This document shows positions 20,434-30,638 of a DNA stretch of 64,000 nt, piece after piece. How positions within the stretch are numbered: position 1 is the stretch's first letter; each line of letters starts with the position of its first letter. Below the pieces are notes generated by a model. The model was not told the DNA's origin, made no database searches, and was given only the letters and a program-made list of their open reading frames with translations. The stretch is from positions 632,328 through 696,327 of the forward strand of contig NZ_JARBUY010000004.1 in assembly GCF_028882255.1 (NCBI RefSeq), given 5' to 3'. The stretch comes from Maribacter polysaccharolyticus (GTDB lineage Bacteria > Bacteroidota > Bacteroidia > Flavobacteriales > Flavobacteriaceae). Made by a program: the position numbers and the translations under genes.

Positions 20434-21201
20434 TCAAAACAAACTGACCGCCAATTGTACCCTAGCAATTTTTTGTGAGGGGTTCCAAAGGGTCGTTGCC
20501 GACACGGGGAAACGCAACTCCGCAAACCTAAGGGTCTTTGAGGCCGTAAGCCCTACATTGACCAAATCGAAGTTTTGTTCGCCATCTCCGTACAAATGGG
20601 TGTCCCCATTTAGTGAGAACCCTGCTCCGACGAAACCGTTTAAGTTGACTTTGGAATTCCGGATCAAAGGATAAGAGGCTTCCACATAGGTAGAATACCG
20701 CTGTTCCATATCCCCATCATCGTTCAATTGGGCATCCCCGCTTCCGTACAACAACATATCGGCTTCCAAACGTAAAGGGAAACTTTCATCAAAAGTGTAA
20801 GAAGTTCTCAGATCCAATAAATGGGTGGTGCTGTTCTGATCGTAATTCCACACATCGGGGCTTTCCACGCTACGGGTATTGAACAAATCCCAAAGGCCAA
20901 TGGAAAAGCCATTCTCGGCATATTGTACATAGTAATTTATCTCTTTGTACGAGGTACCGTCCGCATCATTGGAGACGGACATTCCGCCCCAAAATCCGGT
21001 AGTAAAACTGCCCGACGCATTCAATTTCAATTTTGAAAAAACAGCGACCATGGGTTTATCGGTAATGACCAAACCTCGCCATAAATGGTTCGTTTTTACG
21101 TCCACATTAAAATCGATGGGACTGTCTTTCAATTCCGTTTCTTGGGCATGGCCCATTTGTGCCATAAATAGCACTACGCATACTACGAGTATTTTTTTCA
21201 T
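20434..21201 (-). CDS. Secreted beta-barrel (TorF-like) outer-membrane protein
   Basis: 255 residues beginning MKKILVVCVVLFMAQMGHAQ, a signal peptide. The rest alternates polar and hydrophobic residues and ends in a phenylalanine (VQLAVSLF), as outer-membrane barrels do. VDVKTNHLWRGLVITDKPM resembles the start of TorF-like putative porins. It is the last gene after glpD-glpK-glpF, 28 bases behind glpF, before the operon terminator, so it may pass glycerol or glycerol phosphates; that role is inference. Confidence 0.75.
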   Translation of the reverse strand: MKKILVVCVVLFMAQMGHAQETELKDSPIDFNVDVKTNHLWRGLVITDKPMVAVFSKLKLNASGSFTTGFWGGMSVSNDADGTSYKEINYYVQYAENGFSIGLWDLFNTRSVESPDVWNYDQNSTTHLLDLRTSYTFDESFPLRLEADMLLYGSGDAQLNDDGDMEQRYSTYVEASYPLIRNSKVNLNGFVGAGFSLNGDTHLYGDGEQNFDLVNVGLTASKTLRFAELRFPVSATTLWNPSQKIARVQLAVSLF

Positions 21202-21229
21202 TGTATTTTACTATTAGGGAACTATTCTA

Positions 21230-21964
21230 TTACAAGGCCATATATAAATACGCTGCAATGACACATCCGATGATGGGGCCCACAACGGGAATCCATGCAT
21301 ACCCCCAATCACTTTTACCTTTTACGGGTAAAATGGAGTGCATGATCCTTGGTCCCAGATCTCGTGCGGGATTAATGGCGTACCCTGTGGTACCACCAAG
21401 TGCCAGACCGATGACCCAGACCAAGAGGGCGACAGGAACCGCCCCAATGGAACCCAAACCTATGATGGCCTTCGCATCTACCTCACTGATGATTTCCAAT
21501 TTCGGACCTGCCAAATAGAAGATGACAAAAACCAGGACAAAGGTTCCGATGATCTCGCTTATCAGGTTGGAAAAAGTGTTCTTAATTGCCGGTCCCGTAC
21601 TGAAACAAGCTAACATTCCCCCTTCATCATCGGTGATCTTAAAGTGGTCTTTATAGAATACCCACACAAAAAACGCCCCTAACATGGCCCCGATCATTTC
21701 CCCGGCAAGATATTCGGGGACAATGGCCCAAGAAATCTTCCCTGCCACGGCCAAGGCTATGGTTACCGCCGGATTCAAATGGGCGCCGCTATACGGGCCG
21801 GCCACGACTACTCCGATGAATACCCCCAAAGCCCAAGCTGTGGTTATTTCGATCCATCCCGCACCGTTACCTTTGGTACCTTTCAATACCGCATTGGCTA
21901 CGACGCCGTTCCCCATAAGGATCAGGAGCATGGTACCCAATATCTCTGCTACAAAAATTGACAT
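21230..21964 (-). CDS. glpF: Glycerol uptake facilitator (aquaglyceroporin)
   Basis: Inner-membrane channel for glycerol, 244 residues, six membrane segments. The two half-helix motifs are GAHLNPAVTIAL and GYAINPARDLGPR; the aspartate after NPAR is typical of glycerol channels rather than water channels. It is between glpK (30 bases upstream) and the barrel protein. Confidence 0.94.
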   Translation of the reverse strand: MSIFVAEILGTMLLILMGNGVVANAVLKGTKGNGAGWIEITTAWALGVFIGVVVAGPYSGAHLNPAVTIALAVAGKISWAIVPEYLAGEMIGAMLGAFFVWVFYKDHFKITDDEGGMLACFSTGPAIKNTFSNLISEIIGTFVLVFVIFYLAGPKLEIISEVDAKAIIGLGSIGAVPVALLVWVIGLALGGTTGYAINPARDLGPRIMHSILPVKGKSDWGYAWIPVVGPIIGCVIAAYLYMAL

Positions 21965-21994
21965 GATTAACAGTTTTATGGTTATTGATTATGG

Positions 21995-23491
21995 TTATTC
22001 TTCGATCCAATTCCGGGCACATTTAACGGCCTTATGCCAGTAATGCAACATATTGTCGACTTTCTCTTTAGGGGCTTCCGGATAGAATTCCTTATCAATA
22101 CTCCATTGTGATTGGATGTCGTCTATACTGTCCCAATAACCAACGGCCAAACCTGCCAAATAAGCGGCTCCCATGACGGTTGTTTCCAAGGTTTTCGGTC
22201 TAATGATCTTGAATCCGAAAAGATCCGCCTGTATCTGCATCAATAAATTACTGGCACTTGCACCTCCATCAACGCGTAGTTCTATACTTTTTTCACCGGC
22301 ATCGGCTTCCATTGCCCTTACGATATCGTAAACTTGAAATGCTATACCCTCTATGGTTGCGCGTGCGATATGTGCATCGGTCGTTCCACGTGTAATCCCC
22401 ATCATGCCACCGCGGGCATATTGGTCCCAATAAGGAGCTCCCAAACCTGTCAAGGCAGGCACGAAATAAACCCCTCCATTATCTTCCACGGTTTCCGCCA
22501 AATGGTTGATACCCGGGGCTGTTTTTACCATTTTTGCCCCATCGCGTAACCATTGTATGGCGGCTCCACCCACAAAGACACTACCTTCGAGGGCGTATGA
22601 GGTTTTCCCATTGATTTTCCAGGCAACGGTAGTCAAAAGGTTGTTTTTGGAATACACTGCCTTATCACCGGTGTTCATTAATAGGAAACATCCCGTACCA
22701 TAGGTGTTTTTGACCATTCCCGGTTCGGTGCACATTTGACCGAACAAGGCAGCTTGTTGATCCCCTGCGATACCGGCGATCGGAATTTTGGTAGAGAACA
22801 GCGTGGTAGCCGTAGTACCGTAAATTTCACTGCTTTCCTTCACTTCGGGCAACATGGCTTTGGGAATGTTGAACAATGCCAACAATTCATCGTCCCATGC
22901 CATGGTATGGATATTGAACAACATGGTCCTACTGGCATTGGAGACATCGGTAATGAACATTTTTCCTCTGGAGAGTTTCCAGATTAGCCAAGAATCAACG
23001 GTTCCAAAGCACAGTTTACCCGCTTCGGCTTTTTCCCGGGCCCCTTCGACATTATCCAAGATCCATTTAAGTTTGGTCGCGGAAAAATAGGCATCGATCA
23101 CCAATCCCGTTTTCTTTTTGATCATATCAATATGGCCGGCTTCCTTCAACTCATCGCAATATCTCGATGTTCTTCTATCTTGCCAAACGATGGCATTGTA
23201 AATGGGCTCGCTGGTTTCACGATCCCAAACCACGACGGTTTCCCGCTGGTTCGTAATACCGATGGCCGCGATACCATCCCCGTTGATACCCTGTTGGGCC
23301 ACAACCTCAGCGGCTACCGAAATCTGTGAGGACCAAATGTCATTGGGGTTGTGTTCTACCCATCCTGGTTTAGGAAAAATCTGTTCGAAGGGTTTTTGGG
23401 AAACCCTGACAATTTGCCCGTCATGATTGAATAAAATCGCACGGGAAGATGTGGTCCCTTGGTCAAGGGCTAAAATCAGTTTATTCTTCAT
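21995..23491 (-). CDS. glpK: Glycerol kinase
   Basis: Phosphorylates glycerol to sn-glycerol 3-phosphate. 498 residues, the normal length. [16 protein letters not shown] is the first phosphate-binding loop, [20 protein letters not shown] the glycerol-site region, and [20 protein letters not shown] the C-terminal FGGY signature. Confidence 0.97.
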   Translation of the reverse strand: MKNKLILALDQGTTSSRAILFNHDGQIVRVSQKPFEQIFPKPGWVEHNPNDIWSSQISVAAEVVAQQGINGDGIAAIGITNQRETVVVWDRETSEPIYNAIVWQDRRTSRYCDELKEAGHIDMIKKKTGLVIDAYFSATKLKWILDNVEGAREKAEAGKLCFGTVDSWLIWKLSRGKMFITDVSNASRTMLFNIHTMAWDDELLALFNIPKAMLPEVKESSEIYGTTATTLFSTKIPIAGIAGDQQAALFGQMCTEPGMVKNTYGTGCFLLMNTGDKAVYSKNNLLTTVAWKINGKTSYALEGSVFVGGAAIQWLRDGAKMVKTAPGINHLAETVEDNGGVYFVPALTGLGAPYWDQYARGGMMGITRGTTDAHIARATIEGIAFQVYDIVRAMEADAGEKSIELRVDGGASASNLLMQIQADLFGFKIIRPKTLETTVMGAAYLAGLAVGYWDSIDDIQSQWSIDKEFYPEAPKEKVDNMLHYWHKAVKCARNWIEE

Positions 23492-23545
23492 TGTATATTG
23501 ATTAATTTGGTTTTAATTGTCTCTAGAAACACTTAAAACGGGGGG

Positions 23546-25105
23546 TTATAAAATATAGTTAGAGGTAACCTCTATATAATCCGCTACTTGCTTGGTTTGC
23601 CAATCGGCATCTTTTCCCAGTTCTTCGGCCATGATCTCGGCCACCTTGGGTGCCATTCGGATACTCTCCTTGGCATCCAACAACTGACAACGGGTCCTAC
23701 GGGCAAGGAAATCCTCGACACTACGGGCCATTTCATTTCTTACGGCCCATACCACCTGTGCTTCCAAGACCTTCAATGACTCGCTTAGGGTCTTGCTGTA
23801 TCCGTTTACTTTGGATAAGCCAATGATCGCATCTTCATCGCTACCATAGAAGTACAAGGGGTCCTCAAGGTTTACGTTCTCTTTATAGCCGTGTATCCTC
23901 AGGTGGGTCGTTTTGGTGGGAATATGTGCCCATCCGTGGTTTCGCTCTGCCTTATCGACCAAATCCTCGCCCATTTTACGATAGGTGGTCCATTTTCCAC
24001 CCACCATGGTCAAGAGTCCGGATTCGGATTCGAAAATCTTATGGCTTCTCGATATTTCTTTCGTTTTCTTTCCTTCCCCGCTGGGAGCGGCCAAAGGTCT
24101 TAACCCGGCGAATACACTTAAGACATCGCTCCTTTTCGGTGCTTTGGTCAAATAGCGACTGGCCGTATCCAATATAAAGTTGATCTCCTCTTCCAGGGCC
24201 ACAGGCTCCAACGATTCCTTTTCTATAGGGGTATCGGTTGTTCCTACGACCACCTTATCATGCCATGGCACCAAAAACAGGACCCGGCCATCATCGGTTT
24301 TCGGAATCATGATGGCATCGGTACCCGGTAAGAACGATTTGTCCAAGACCAAATGCACGCCTTGGCTAGGAGCTATGGTTTTTTGGGCGTGGGGCGAATC
24401 CATTTTCAAGACATCATCGGCAAAAACACCGGTCGCATTCACAATTTGCTTTCCTTTTATTTCGTATCCTTTATTTTCTTCCTCATCAATGAACTTTACC
24501 CCGCACGATTTTCCGTTTTCATCTTTGAGTATTCCCACTACGGAACAATAATTAATGACAATGGCTCCCATTTCGGCAGCGGATTGCAGGGTGTTGATCG
24601 CCAAACGGGTATCGTCGAACTGCCCATCGTGGTAAACGACACCTGCCGAAATCTTATCCGGATTTATCGTTGAGATCCGTTTTAGGGTCTTTGCCTTTGA
24701 AATACGCTTAGACCTTCCAAGGCTTAATTTACCCGCCAACAAATCGTAAAGGGTGAGTCCGACCGTATATTGAACCTCGTCAAACAGCCCGTGGGTAGGG
24801 ATGACAAAGGAAAGGTCTTTTACCAAGTGTGGCGCATTTTGGGTCAACAACCCCCTTTCGACAACGGCTTCCCTGACAAGACCCACATCCCCTTGTGCCA
24901 GGTATCGTACGCCCCCATGCACCAATTTGGTACTTTTACTGGAGGTTGATTTCGTAAAATCGGACTTCTCGAGCAAAACGACCGAGTAGCCCCTTGCGGA
25001 CGCCTCAAGTGCTACCCCGATACCGGTAGCCCCACCTCCTATTACTATGAAATCGTAAGTTTTGGAATCGCTCCTTAACTTATCCAACATTTCTTTTCTA
25101 TTCAT
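23546..25105 (-). CDS. glpD: Glycerol-3-phosphate dehydrogenase (FAD)
   Basis: Membrane-associated flavoprotein oxidising glycerol 3-phosphate to dihydroxyacetone phosphate and reducing quinone. 519 residues. The FAD motif is VIGGGATGIGVALEASARGY; STSSKSTKLVHGGVRYL and VPWHDKVVVGTTDTP are family signatures. The first gene of the operon, reading away from the DeoR regulator. Confidence 0.96.
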   Translation of the reverse strand: MNRKEMLDKLRSDSKTYDFIVIGGGATGIGVALEASARGYSVVLLEKSDFTKSTSSKSTKLVHGGVRYLAQGDVGLVREAVVERGLLTQNAPHLVKDLSFVIPTHGLFDEVQYTVGLTLYDLLAGKLSLGRSKRISKAKTLKRISTINPDKISAGVVYHDGQFDDTRLAINTLQSAAEMGAIVINYCSVVGILKDENGKSCGVKFIDEEENKGYEIKGKQIVNATGVFADDVLKMDSPHAQKTIAPSQGVHLVLDKSFLPGTDAIMIPKTDDGRVLFLVPWHDKVVVGTTDTPIEKESLEPVALEEEINFILDTASRYLTKAPKRSDVLSVFAGLRPLAAPSGEGKKTKEISRSHKIFESESGLLTMVGGKWTTYRKMGEDLVDKAERNHGWAHIPTKTTHLRIHGYKENVNLEDPLYFYGSDEDAIIGLSKVNGYSKTLSESLKVLEAQVVWAVRNEMARSVEDFLARRTRCQLLDAKESIRMAPKVAEIMAEELGKDADWQTKQVADYIEVTSNYIL

Positions 25106-25148
25106 GACTCACTGCTTTATCTTTTAGTAATGCTTTCTAATTCGAGAT

Positions 25149-25178
25149 TAAATGTACAACAAAACGAAACAATTCAAA
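25149..25178 (-). promoter_or_regulatory. glpD promoter with operator-like site
   Basis: On the minus strand TTTG (25178-25175), 18 bases, TACATTTA (25156-25149). Between and overlapping them (25170-25154) is GTTTCGTTTTGTTGTAC, one of three similar sites in this intergenic region. Position and repetition suggest repression by the adjacent DeoR-family protein. Confidence 0.55.
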
Positions 25179-25328
25179 ACTTATTTTTTGTTGTTTTTTA
25201 TTTTTTTACCAACCTATGATTTTTGTCATAAAAATGAAACCCATCGCCTATTCCTTAATTTTATCCCCTATATATTAACATTGACCCTTATTTTTACCCT
25301 ATAAAATCCGAAATAGACAAGATTTAAA

Positions 25329-25344
25329 CTTTCGTTTTCGGTAC
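25329..25344 (+). promoter_or_regulatory. Second operator-like site between glpD and the regulator
   Basis: CTTTCGTTTTCGGTAC, the same core TTTCGTTTT and end TAC as the site in the glpD promoter. A separate palindrome, AACAAAAGTTTTGTT, lies at 25355-25369. Confidence 0.45.
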
Positions 25345-25397
25345 TAAATGGATCAACAAAAGTTTTGTTTCCCCTTTATTTAGTTGCGTTTATCCCG

Positions 25398-25418
25398 TAT
25401 CTTTGTACAAAACGAAAC
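25398..25418 (+). promoter_or_regulatory. -7 box and third operator-like site before the regulator
   Basis: TATCTTTG (25398-25405) matches the -7 box; it runs into GTACAAAACGAAAC (25405-25418), the third copy of the site in inverted orientation, four bases before the start codon. This suggests autoregulation. Confidence 0.5.
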
Positions 25419-25422
25419 TCAA

Positions 25423-26190
25423 ATGCCACTCAATATCATAGATCGCCATAAGCTTATTTTAGGCAAACTCGAGACCGATGGATTTGTAAATGTCAATGAC
25501 CTCAGCAAAGAGTTCGATGTTTCTTTGGTAACCATTCGAAAGGACCTAAAGCTTCTTGAAGAAAAAAAATTGTTGTTCCGCTCACATGGCAAGGCCATTC
25601 CCGTGAATCCTTATATTTCGGAAAACCCGGTAAATGTCAAGGAAAAAATACATGCCAAGGAAAAAAACAAAATTGCGATTGCGGCTGCCGACACCTTGGA
25701 ACCCCATGACAGTATCATCATTGCCTCCGGTACCTCGGTCATTGAATTCGCCAGGCATATCCAACCCTTGGAAGGGCTGACCGTATTGACGGCTTCCTTG
25801 AACACGGCCCTAATCCTGGCGGAACACAAAGATATCGATGTCATGCAGTTGGGGGGCATCGTACGATCGAGCTCTTCCTCCGTAATCGGGCCCATAGGTG
25901 AAAAGATGTTATCGGAATTCACCTTCACCAAATTGTTTTTAGGGGTCGATGGGATCGATTTGGACTATGGTCTTACGACCACGAATTCGATGGAGGCATC
26001 CCTGAATAAGGAAATGATAAAGGCATCGCATAAAATCATTGTTTTGGCCGATTCCTCCAAATTCGGGAAAAAGGGCTTTGGAAGGATCTGTGGCCTTGAT
26101 GAAGTAGACCAAATCATCACCGATTCGGGCATTGATGAAAAAACCAAAAATAGGCTCATGGAATTGGGTATAGCGCTGACCATCGTCTAA
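25423..26190 (+). CDS. DeoR/GlpR family transcriptional regulator
   Basis: 256 residues from the ATG at 25423 (MPLNIIDRHKLILGKLETDG); a TTG at 25384 would add 13 residues but lies upstream of the -7 box. The N-terminal winged helix (VNVNDLSKEFDVSLVTIRKDLKLLEEKKLLFRSHGKA) is the DeoR signature; the C-terminal sugar-phosphate isomerase-like domain has the IIASGTSVIEFARHI loop and VIGPIGEKML. Divergent from glpD-glpK-glpF, so glycerol 3-phosphate is the probable ligand. Confidence 0.88.
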   Translation: MPLNIIDRHKLILGKLETDGFVNVNDLSKEFDVSLVTIRKDLKLLEEKKLLFRSHGKAIPVNPYISENPVNVKEKIHAKEKNKIAIAAADTLEPHDSIIIASGTSVIEFARHIQPLEGLTVLTASLNTALILAEHKDIDVMQLGGIVRSSSSSVIGPIGEKMLSEFTFTKLFLGVDGIDLDYGLTTTNSMEASLNKEMIKASHKIIVLADSSKFGKKGFGRICGLDEVDQIITDSGIDEKTKNRLMELGIALTIV

Positions 26191-26429
26191 ATCCCTTATC
26201 TCATACGGTATTGACCCTTATTCCCTTGTCAATGGCCCAGGAAATCGGGATATAGGCACCCCATGAACCGTTTCAAAACTTCCGTTACGTTCCCAGTATA
26301 GGATTCCCGCCTTCAAAAGTACGGTTGCCTTTTAAATCCCCTTAGGGTTGGCCCCTATCCCTTGAACGCATCGAAACCGGGGCTTCGGCCACTGAATGAT
26401 GGTTTTTATACGGCACACGGGAGCCATTT

Positions 26430-28565
26430 TTATTCTTGTGGGACGATACTGATGGCCGTACCGCCCCCTTCGGCCAACTGCAAGGTAAGTTTCGAATCTT
26501 TGGTAACCGTGATCGTATCAATCGTTATCGCTGTCGGATTCGTATTCCAATGGGCATCCTCGGCATCTTTATAAATGGTCGCCGTATAGTTCTTGCCGTC
26601 ATCAAGAAAATCAAAGGCCACATCCAATGTCCTTGCATTTTCATCGGTTATACTTCCCAAAAACCAGTTGTCGGTATTCCGTTCCTTACGGGCAATGGTC
26701 ACATAATCGCCCACTTCCCCGTTCAAAACCTTGGTTTGGGACCAATCCACACCCACATCGGTAATGAACTGGAAAGCAGGATGTACCTTTCCGTCCTGCA
26801 TATAATGCTCCGGTAGGTCGCAGGCCATTTGTATGGGACTGTAGATCACCACATAAAGGGCCAACTGTTGCGCCAAGGTCGTATTCACCTGATTTTCTTT
26901 TTTATAGTCGTCGAATTTTATATTGAAGACCCCTGGGGTAAAATCTATGGGTCCGGCCAACATTCGGGTAAATGCCACCGTGGGCAGGTGGCTGGGAGGA
27001 TTGCCCCCATCCGTAGCCCACGCATTGAACTCCTGTCCCCTTAACCCCTCACGGGAAATCGCATTGGGGTACGTCCTTCGTTTTCCGGTGGCTTTGATCG
27101 GTTCATGGGCATTGATGGCGATCTCCTTTTTTGCTGCCTCTTCCAATACCTTATGGTAATGGTTGACCATCCATTGCCCGTGATGGTATTCCCCTTTGGG
27201 AATGATTTTGCCCACATAACCCGTTTTAACCGAATTGATGCCATTGTCCTTCATGAAATCATAGGCGACATCCATTTGCTTTTCATACGTTCTCGGGGCG
27301 GCCGACGTTTCATGGTGCATGATCACCTCAACCCCTTTTTCCTTGGCATACGCCATTACCGCATCAAAGTCATAATCGGCGTAAGGGGTCATAAAATCGA
27401 ATACCCCTTCACGATCCTCGGTATTTATCCATTTGTCCCAGCCCGTATTCCAACCTTCCACGAGCAATCCCTTAATCCCGTTTTCCGAAGCGAAATCTAT
27501 GTATTTCTTGGCGTTTTCGGTAGTGGCCCCATGTCTGGAAGAGCCTCTTTTCCCCGTAGTAAAGGTGTTCATGTCCTGGCTCCCTTCAAGGTCCCAGGTA
27601 GATTTGCCGATGTGCATTTCCCACCAGATACCCACATATTTCATGGGCGTAAAATAGCTGACGTCCCCAATGGCATTGGGCTCGTTCAGATTCAGGATCA
27701 ACTTGGATTCAATGAGGTCACCCGCTTTTTCCGCGATCTGTATGGTTCGCCAAGGGGTCTCGAACGGCAACGTTATCTTTGCCTTGGCCTTTAAAATATC
27801 GGACCCTACCAATTCGCTGGTCATCAAAAGGTCTTCTTTATGTACCTTTAAGGTCATCCCGGAATAATCGGTTAGGTCCGCTTCATGGAAACTCAGGTAT
27901 AGGCCATCGTCCGTTTTCATGGTTACCGGTGTGTTTACCGCATTTTCCGGAATATACGTGGCATTGAGGTTTTCATGGCCACTAAGACCCAGAGCGTCGA
28001 TATCGGTGAACAAGGTTTCGTTATACAGGTGTTCGTAAATATCCCAATCGCCGGGAATCCACCAAACTTTATGGTTTCCGGTTAAATTGAATTGGGTGTT
28101 TTCATCGGTGATCACGAGTTCCTTTATGCCTTCCTGTTCGGGAAACGCATACCGAAATCCGATACCATCATCATAGGTCTTGAAAATTATGTCCCATTTC
28201 CGGTTTGGGGCCACTTCCTCTTCCAAACTGATCTTTAATGCGTTATACCGGTTTTGTACTTCGAGCTGTTCCCCCCAGGGCATCTGCCATGTTTCATCAT
28301 GGTCTGTCAATGTCGTGGCCACGATTTTGAAATTGTCCTTAAAAGCCTTTCCGTTTTTAAATTCAAATCCTACATAGGAAGTATCGATAACCGTTTTATC
28401 ATTATAAAACACCCTATAAAAAGGTCTTCCGGACCCATTTACGTCAAATTCCATTTTTACCTTCCCATCGGGGGAAGAAACACTTTGATCATGTACGACC
28501 GTTGAATTACAGGACATTAGAAATAGCCCAAAGACTACCGCTAAAAAATTCATATTCGATTTCAT
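26430..28565 (-). CDS. Glycoside hydrolase family 97 lipoprotein
   Basis: Alpha-glucosidase/alpha-galactosidase-type enzyme, 711 residues. The signal MKSNMNFLAVVFGLFLMSCN is a lipoprotein signal (LMSC). Order: N-terminal super-sandwich (SPDGKVKMEF...), catalytic barrel with YVGIWWEMHIGKSTWDL, LLVEGWNTGWDKW and NAHEPIKATGKRRTYPNAISREG, then a C-terminal beta domain. The SusB-like group needs calcium held by acidic residues near NAHEPIK. It stands alone, without a SusC/SusD pair next to it. Confidence 0.92.
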   Translation of the reverse strand: MKSNMNFLAVVFGLFLMSCNSTVVHDQSVSSPDGKVKMEFDVNGSGRPFYRVFYNDKTVIDTSYVGFEFKNGKAFKDNFKIVATTLTDHDETWQMPWGEQLEVQNRYNALKISLEEEVAPNRKWDIIFKTYDDGIGFRYAFPEQEGIKELVITDENTQFNLTGNHKVWWIPGDWDIYEHLYNETLFTDIDALGLSGHENLNATYIPENAVNTPVTMKTDDGLYLSFHEADLTDYSGMTLKVHKEDLLMTSELVGSDILKAKAKITLPFETPWRTIQIAEKAGDLIESKLILNLNEPNAIGDVSYFTPMKYVGIWWEMHIGKSTWDLEGSQDMNTFTTGKRGSSRHGATTENAKKYIDFASENGIKGLLVEGWNTGWDKWINTEDREGVFDFMTPYADYDFDAVMAYAKEKGVEVIMHHETSAAPRTYEKQMDVAYDFMKDNGINSVKTGYVGKIIPKGEYHHGQWMVNHYHKVLEEAAKKEIAINAHEPIKATGKRRTYPNAISREGLRGQEFNAWATDGGNPPSHLPTVAFTRMLAGPIDFTPGVFNIKFDDYKKENQVNTTLAQQLALYVVIYSPIQMACDLPEHYMQDGKVHPAFQFITDVGVDWSQTKVLNGEVGDYVTIARKERNTDNWFLGSITDENARTLDVAFDFLDDGKNYTATIYKDAEDAHWNTNPTAITIDTITVTKDSKLTLQLAEGGGTAISIVPQE

Positions 28566-28799
28566 CTTATATATGGTATTGGTTTCCTAACCTATGGTTT
28601 TGACTAACTAAGATACTATAATCTCCCCATCTTGCTTTAAAACGCATGGATAAAGAAGTGTTACACGGCAAAACAATAGGCATTTTCCGCATTACCCGCC
28701 CTAAAAGAATATCGACGACCATGCTGCCTATGCTTCCCTATCCCCGATTATACCATAGCAAATCCTCATACATTCATTATATTGTCCACTTAAAGCCAA

Positions 28800-29849
28800 A
28801 TGAATTTTAAATTGAAAAACAAAAATAAAATCATCCATGGGCTAATGGCCTTATTTATTCTCAGTGTCCCTATTTTCAGTTCTCCGGATTTTGACAAAGG
28901 GGTTGCCCTGTTCTTGATACCGCCGTTTTTGATCAATTTTTCTTCCTATGTTTTGATGACGGGGTTCTTTTTTCTCCACCATTACCTACTGTTCCCTAAA
29001 TTATACCATAAGAAAAAATGGTGGTCGTATATTTTAACGGTCCTAGTTTGTTGCTACCTTACCTTTTCCCTGCCGCAACTCGTGCCTTTAATGGGTGGGG
29101 CAACTGCCGACCCATCTTTTCCCCAGCCTGTAATGGAGCCATACCAAAAGGGTTATTTTTTTAGGATGATCTTCTTCAATAATGGCATTGTATTCCAGTT
29201 TATCGCTATTTGGTTGGTATCTTTATTCATAAGTCTACGCGATTGTTTACGGGTTGCCGAAAATGAGAAATTAATGGCCGAGGTCAATTTCCTAAAAGCC
29301 AAAATACACCCCCATTTTTTGTTCAATACCCTGAACAATATCTATTCTTTGGCACTCACCAATTCCCAAGAAACACCGAACTCCATATTAAGGTTATCCC
29401 ATTTAATGAGGTATATTGTAACCGAAAGTGCCAATAAAAAGGTGTTGTTGTCAAAAGAAATCGAACATATACAAAATTTCGTGTCGCTCCAAAAGTTGCG
29501 GATGAATGACAACAACACCTTGGATCTAAAAATAAACGGCCGTCCCAAGGACCAAATGATCGCCCCCATTATCTTGATCAATTATATCGAGAATGCCTTT
29601 AAATATGGTATAAATCCGGAGCTGAACTCGAAAATTGATATAGCGATGGATATTGATGATGCCCTACTGACCTTAACCGTTAAAAACGACATCGTGGTAA
29701 ACCGGGAGCAACTAAAAAAACAGGGGACCAAGGAAGGGATGAAGAACAATCTAAAACGATTGGACATTTTATATCCGAACAAATACACCCTCGATATCGT
29801 GGATACCCAAACTACGTATTCCTGCACACTTAAATTAAATTTATCATGA
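28800..29849 (+). CDS. LytS-type sensor histidine kinase
   Basis: 349 residues. Four membrane segments in the first ~150 residues, then the His_kinase region with KAKIHPHFLFNTLNNIYSLA; His170 or His172 is the phosphorylation site. The ATPase part includes PIILINYIENAFKYGI (N-box). Its stop overlaps the start of the response regulator by four bases, so the pair is translationally coupled. Confidence 0.9.
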   Translation: MNFKLKNKNKIIHGLMALFILSVPIFSSPDFDKGVALFLIPPFLINFSSYVLMTGFFFLHHYLLFPKLYHKKKWWSYILTVLVCCYLTFSLPQLVPLMGGATADPSFPQPVMEPYQKGYFFRMIFFNNGIVFQFIAIWLVSLFISLRDCLRVAENEKLMAEVNFLKAKIHPHFLFNTLNNIYSLALTNSQETPNSILRLSHLMRYIVTESANKKVLLSKEIEHIQNFVSLQKLRMNDNNTLDLKINGRPKDQMIAPIILINYIENAFKYGINPELNSKIDIAMDIDDALLTLTVKNDIVVNREQLKKQGTKEGMKNNLKRLDILYPNKYTLDIVDTQTTYSCTLKLNLS

Positions 29850-30535
29850 TCAGGGCGGTAGCATTGGATGATGAGCCCTTGGCCCTTGAGGTAATAAGAA
29901 AATATTGCCGGGATATCGCCTATATCGATCTGGTGCAAACCTTTACCTCACAGGATACGGCGATTGCCTATTTGGACCATTCCCCCGTGGATTTGATTTT
30001 CCTGGATATCCAAATGCCCCAAAAAAACGGCATTGAACTGTATACCTCCCTCACCCATCGCACCAAGGTCATCTTTACTACTGCCTTTAGCGAATATGCC
30101 GTTGACGGATTCAACCTTAACGCGACCGATTACTTACTAAAGCCGTATTCTTTCGACCGTTTTTTAACGGCCATTGAAAAAGCCGGTAAGGCGCTTGCCC
30201 TTGAACATCAAACAAAAACCGACCAGGGGAACCTCAGCATCCGAGCTGATTATAAATTGCACCATATCCCTTATCAGGACATTCTCTTTATAGAAGCCTT
30301 GGATGATTATATCAAAATACATCTTGACAATCAACAGAAAATAGTGGCACGCCATACGATGAAAGGCATTCTTAAAAAATTGCCCCCACTTCTGTTCAAA
30401 AGGGTGCATCGATCCTATATCGTTTCACTCAAAAAAATAAATGCCCTGAATAAAGACCGTATTGCCATACAGGGCTACACCATCCCCATGAGCAATACCT
30501 ATAAAAAGGATGTTTTGAAAGATTTCAACAATTAG
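29846..30535 (+). CDS. LytTR-family response regulator
   Basis: 229 residues: a receiver domain with DDEPLAL, the phospho-acceptor Asp54 in LIFLDIQMPQKNG and the switch lysine in DYLLKPYSFDRF, then a LytTR DNA-binding domain (from ~residue 130) with FIEALDDYIKIH and FKRVHRSYIVSLKKI. Partner of the kinase upstream. The target is unknown; the DUF3500 lipoprotein 100 bases downstream is a candidate. Confidence 0.92.
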   Translation: MIRAVALDDEPLALEVIRKYCRDIAYIDLVQTFTSQDTAIAYLDHSPVDLIFLDIQMPQKNGIELYTSLTHRTKVIFTTAFSEYAVDGFNLNATDYLLKPYSFDRFLTAIEKAGKALALEHQTKTDQGNLSIRADYKLHHIPYQDILFIEALDDYIKIHLDNQQKIVARHTMKGILKKLPPLLFKRVHRSYIVSLKKINALNKDRIAIQGYTIPMSNTYKKDVLKDFNN

Positions 30536-30638
30536 AACCACTTTACCTCAAAATCAAGGGCACTTACCTCAATTATTGATCTTCATAGGCCATTCTGTTT
30601 ATTTTGCCCCTTTTTTGTGTTCAGCTAAAAAATAACAA

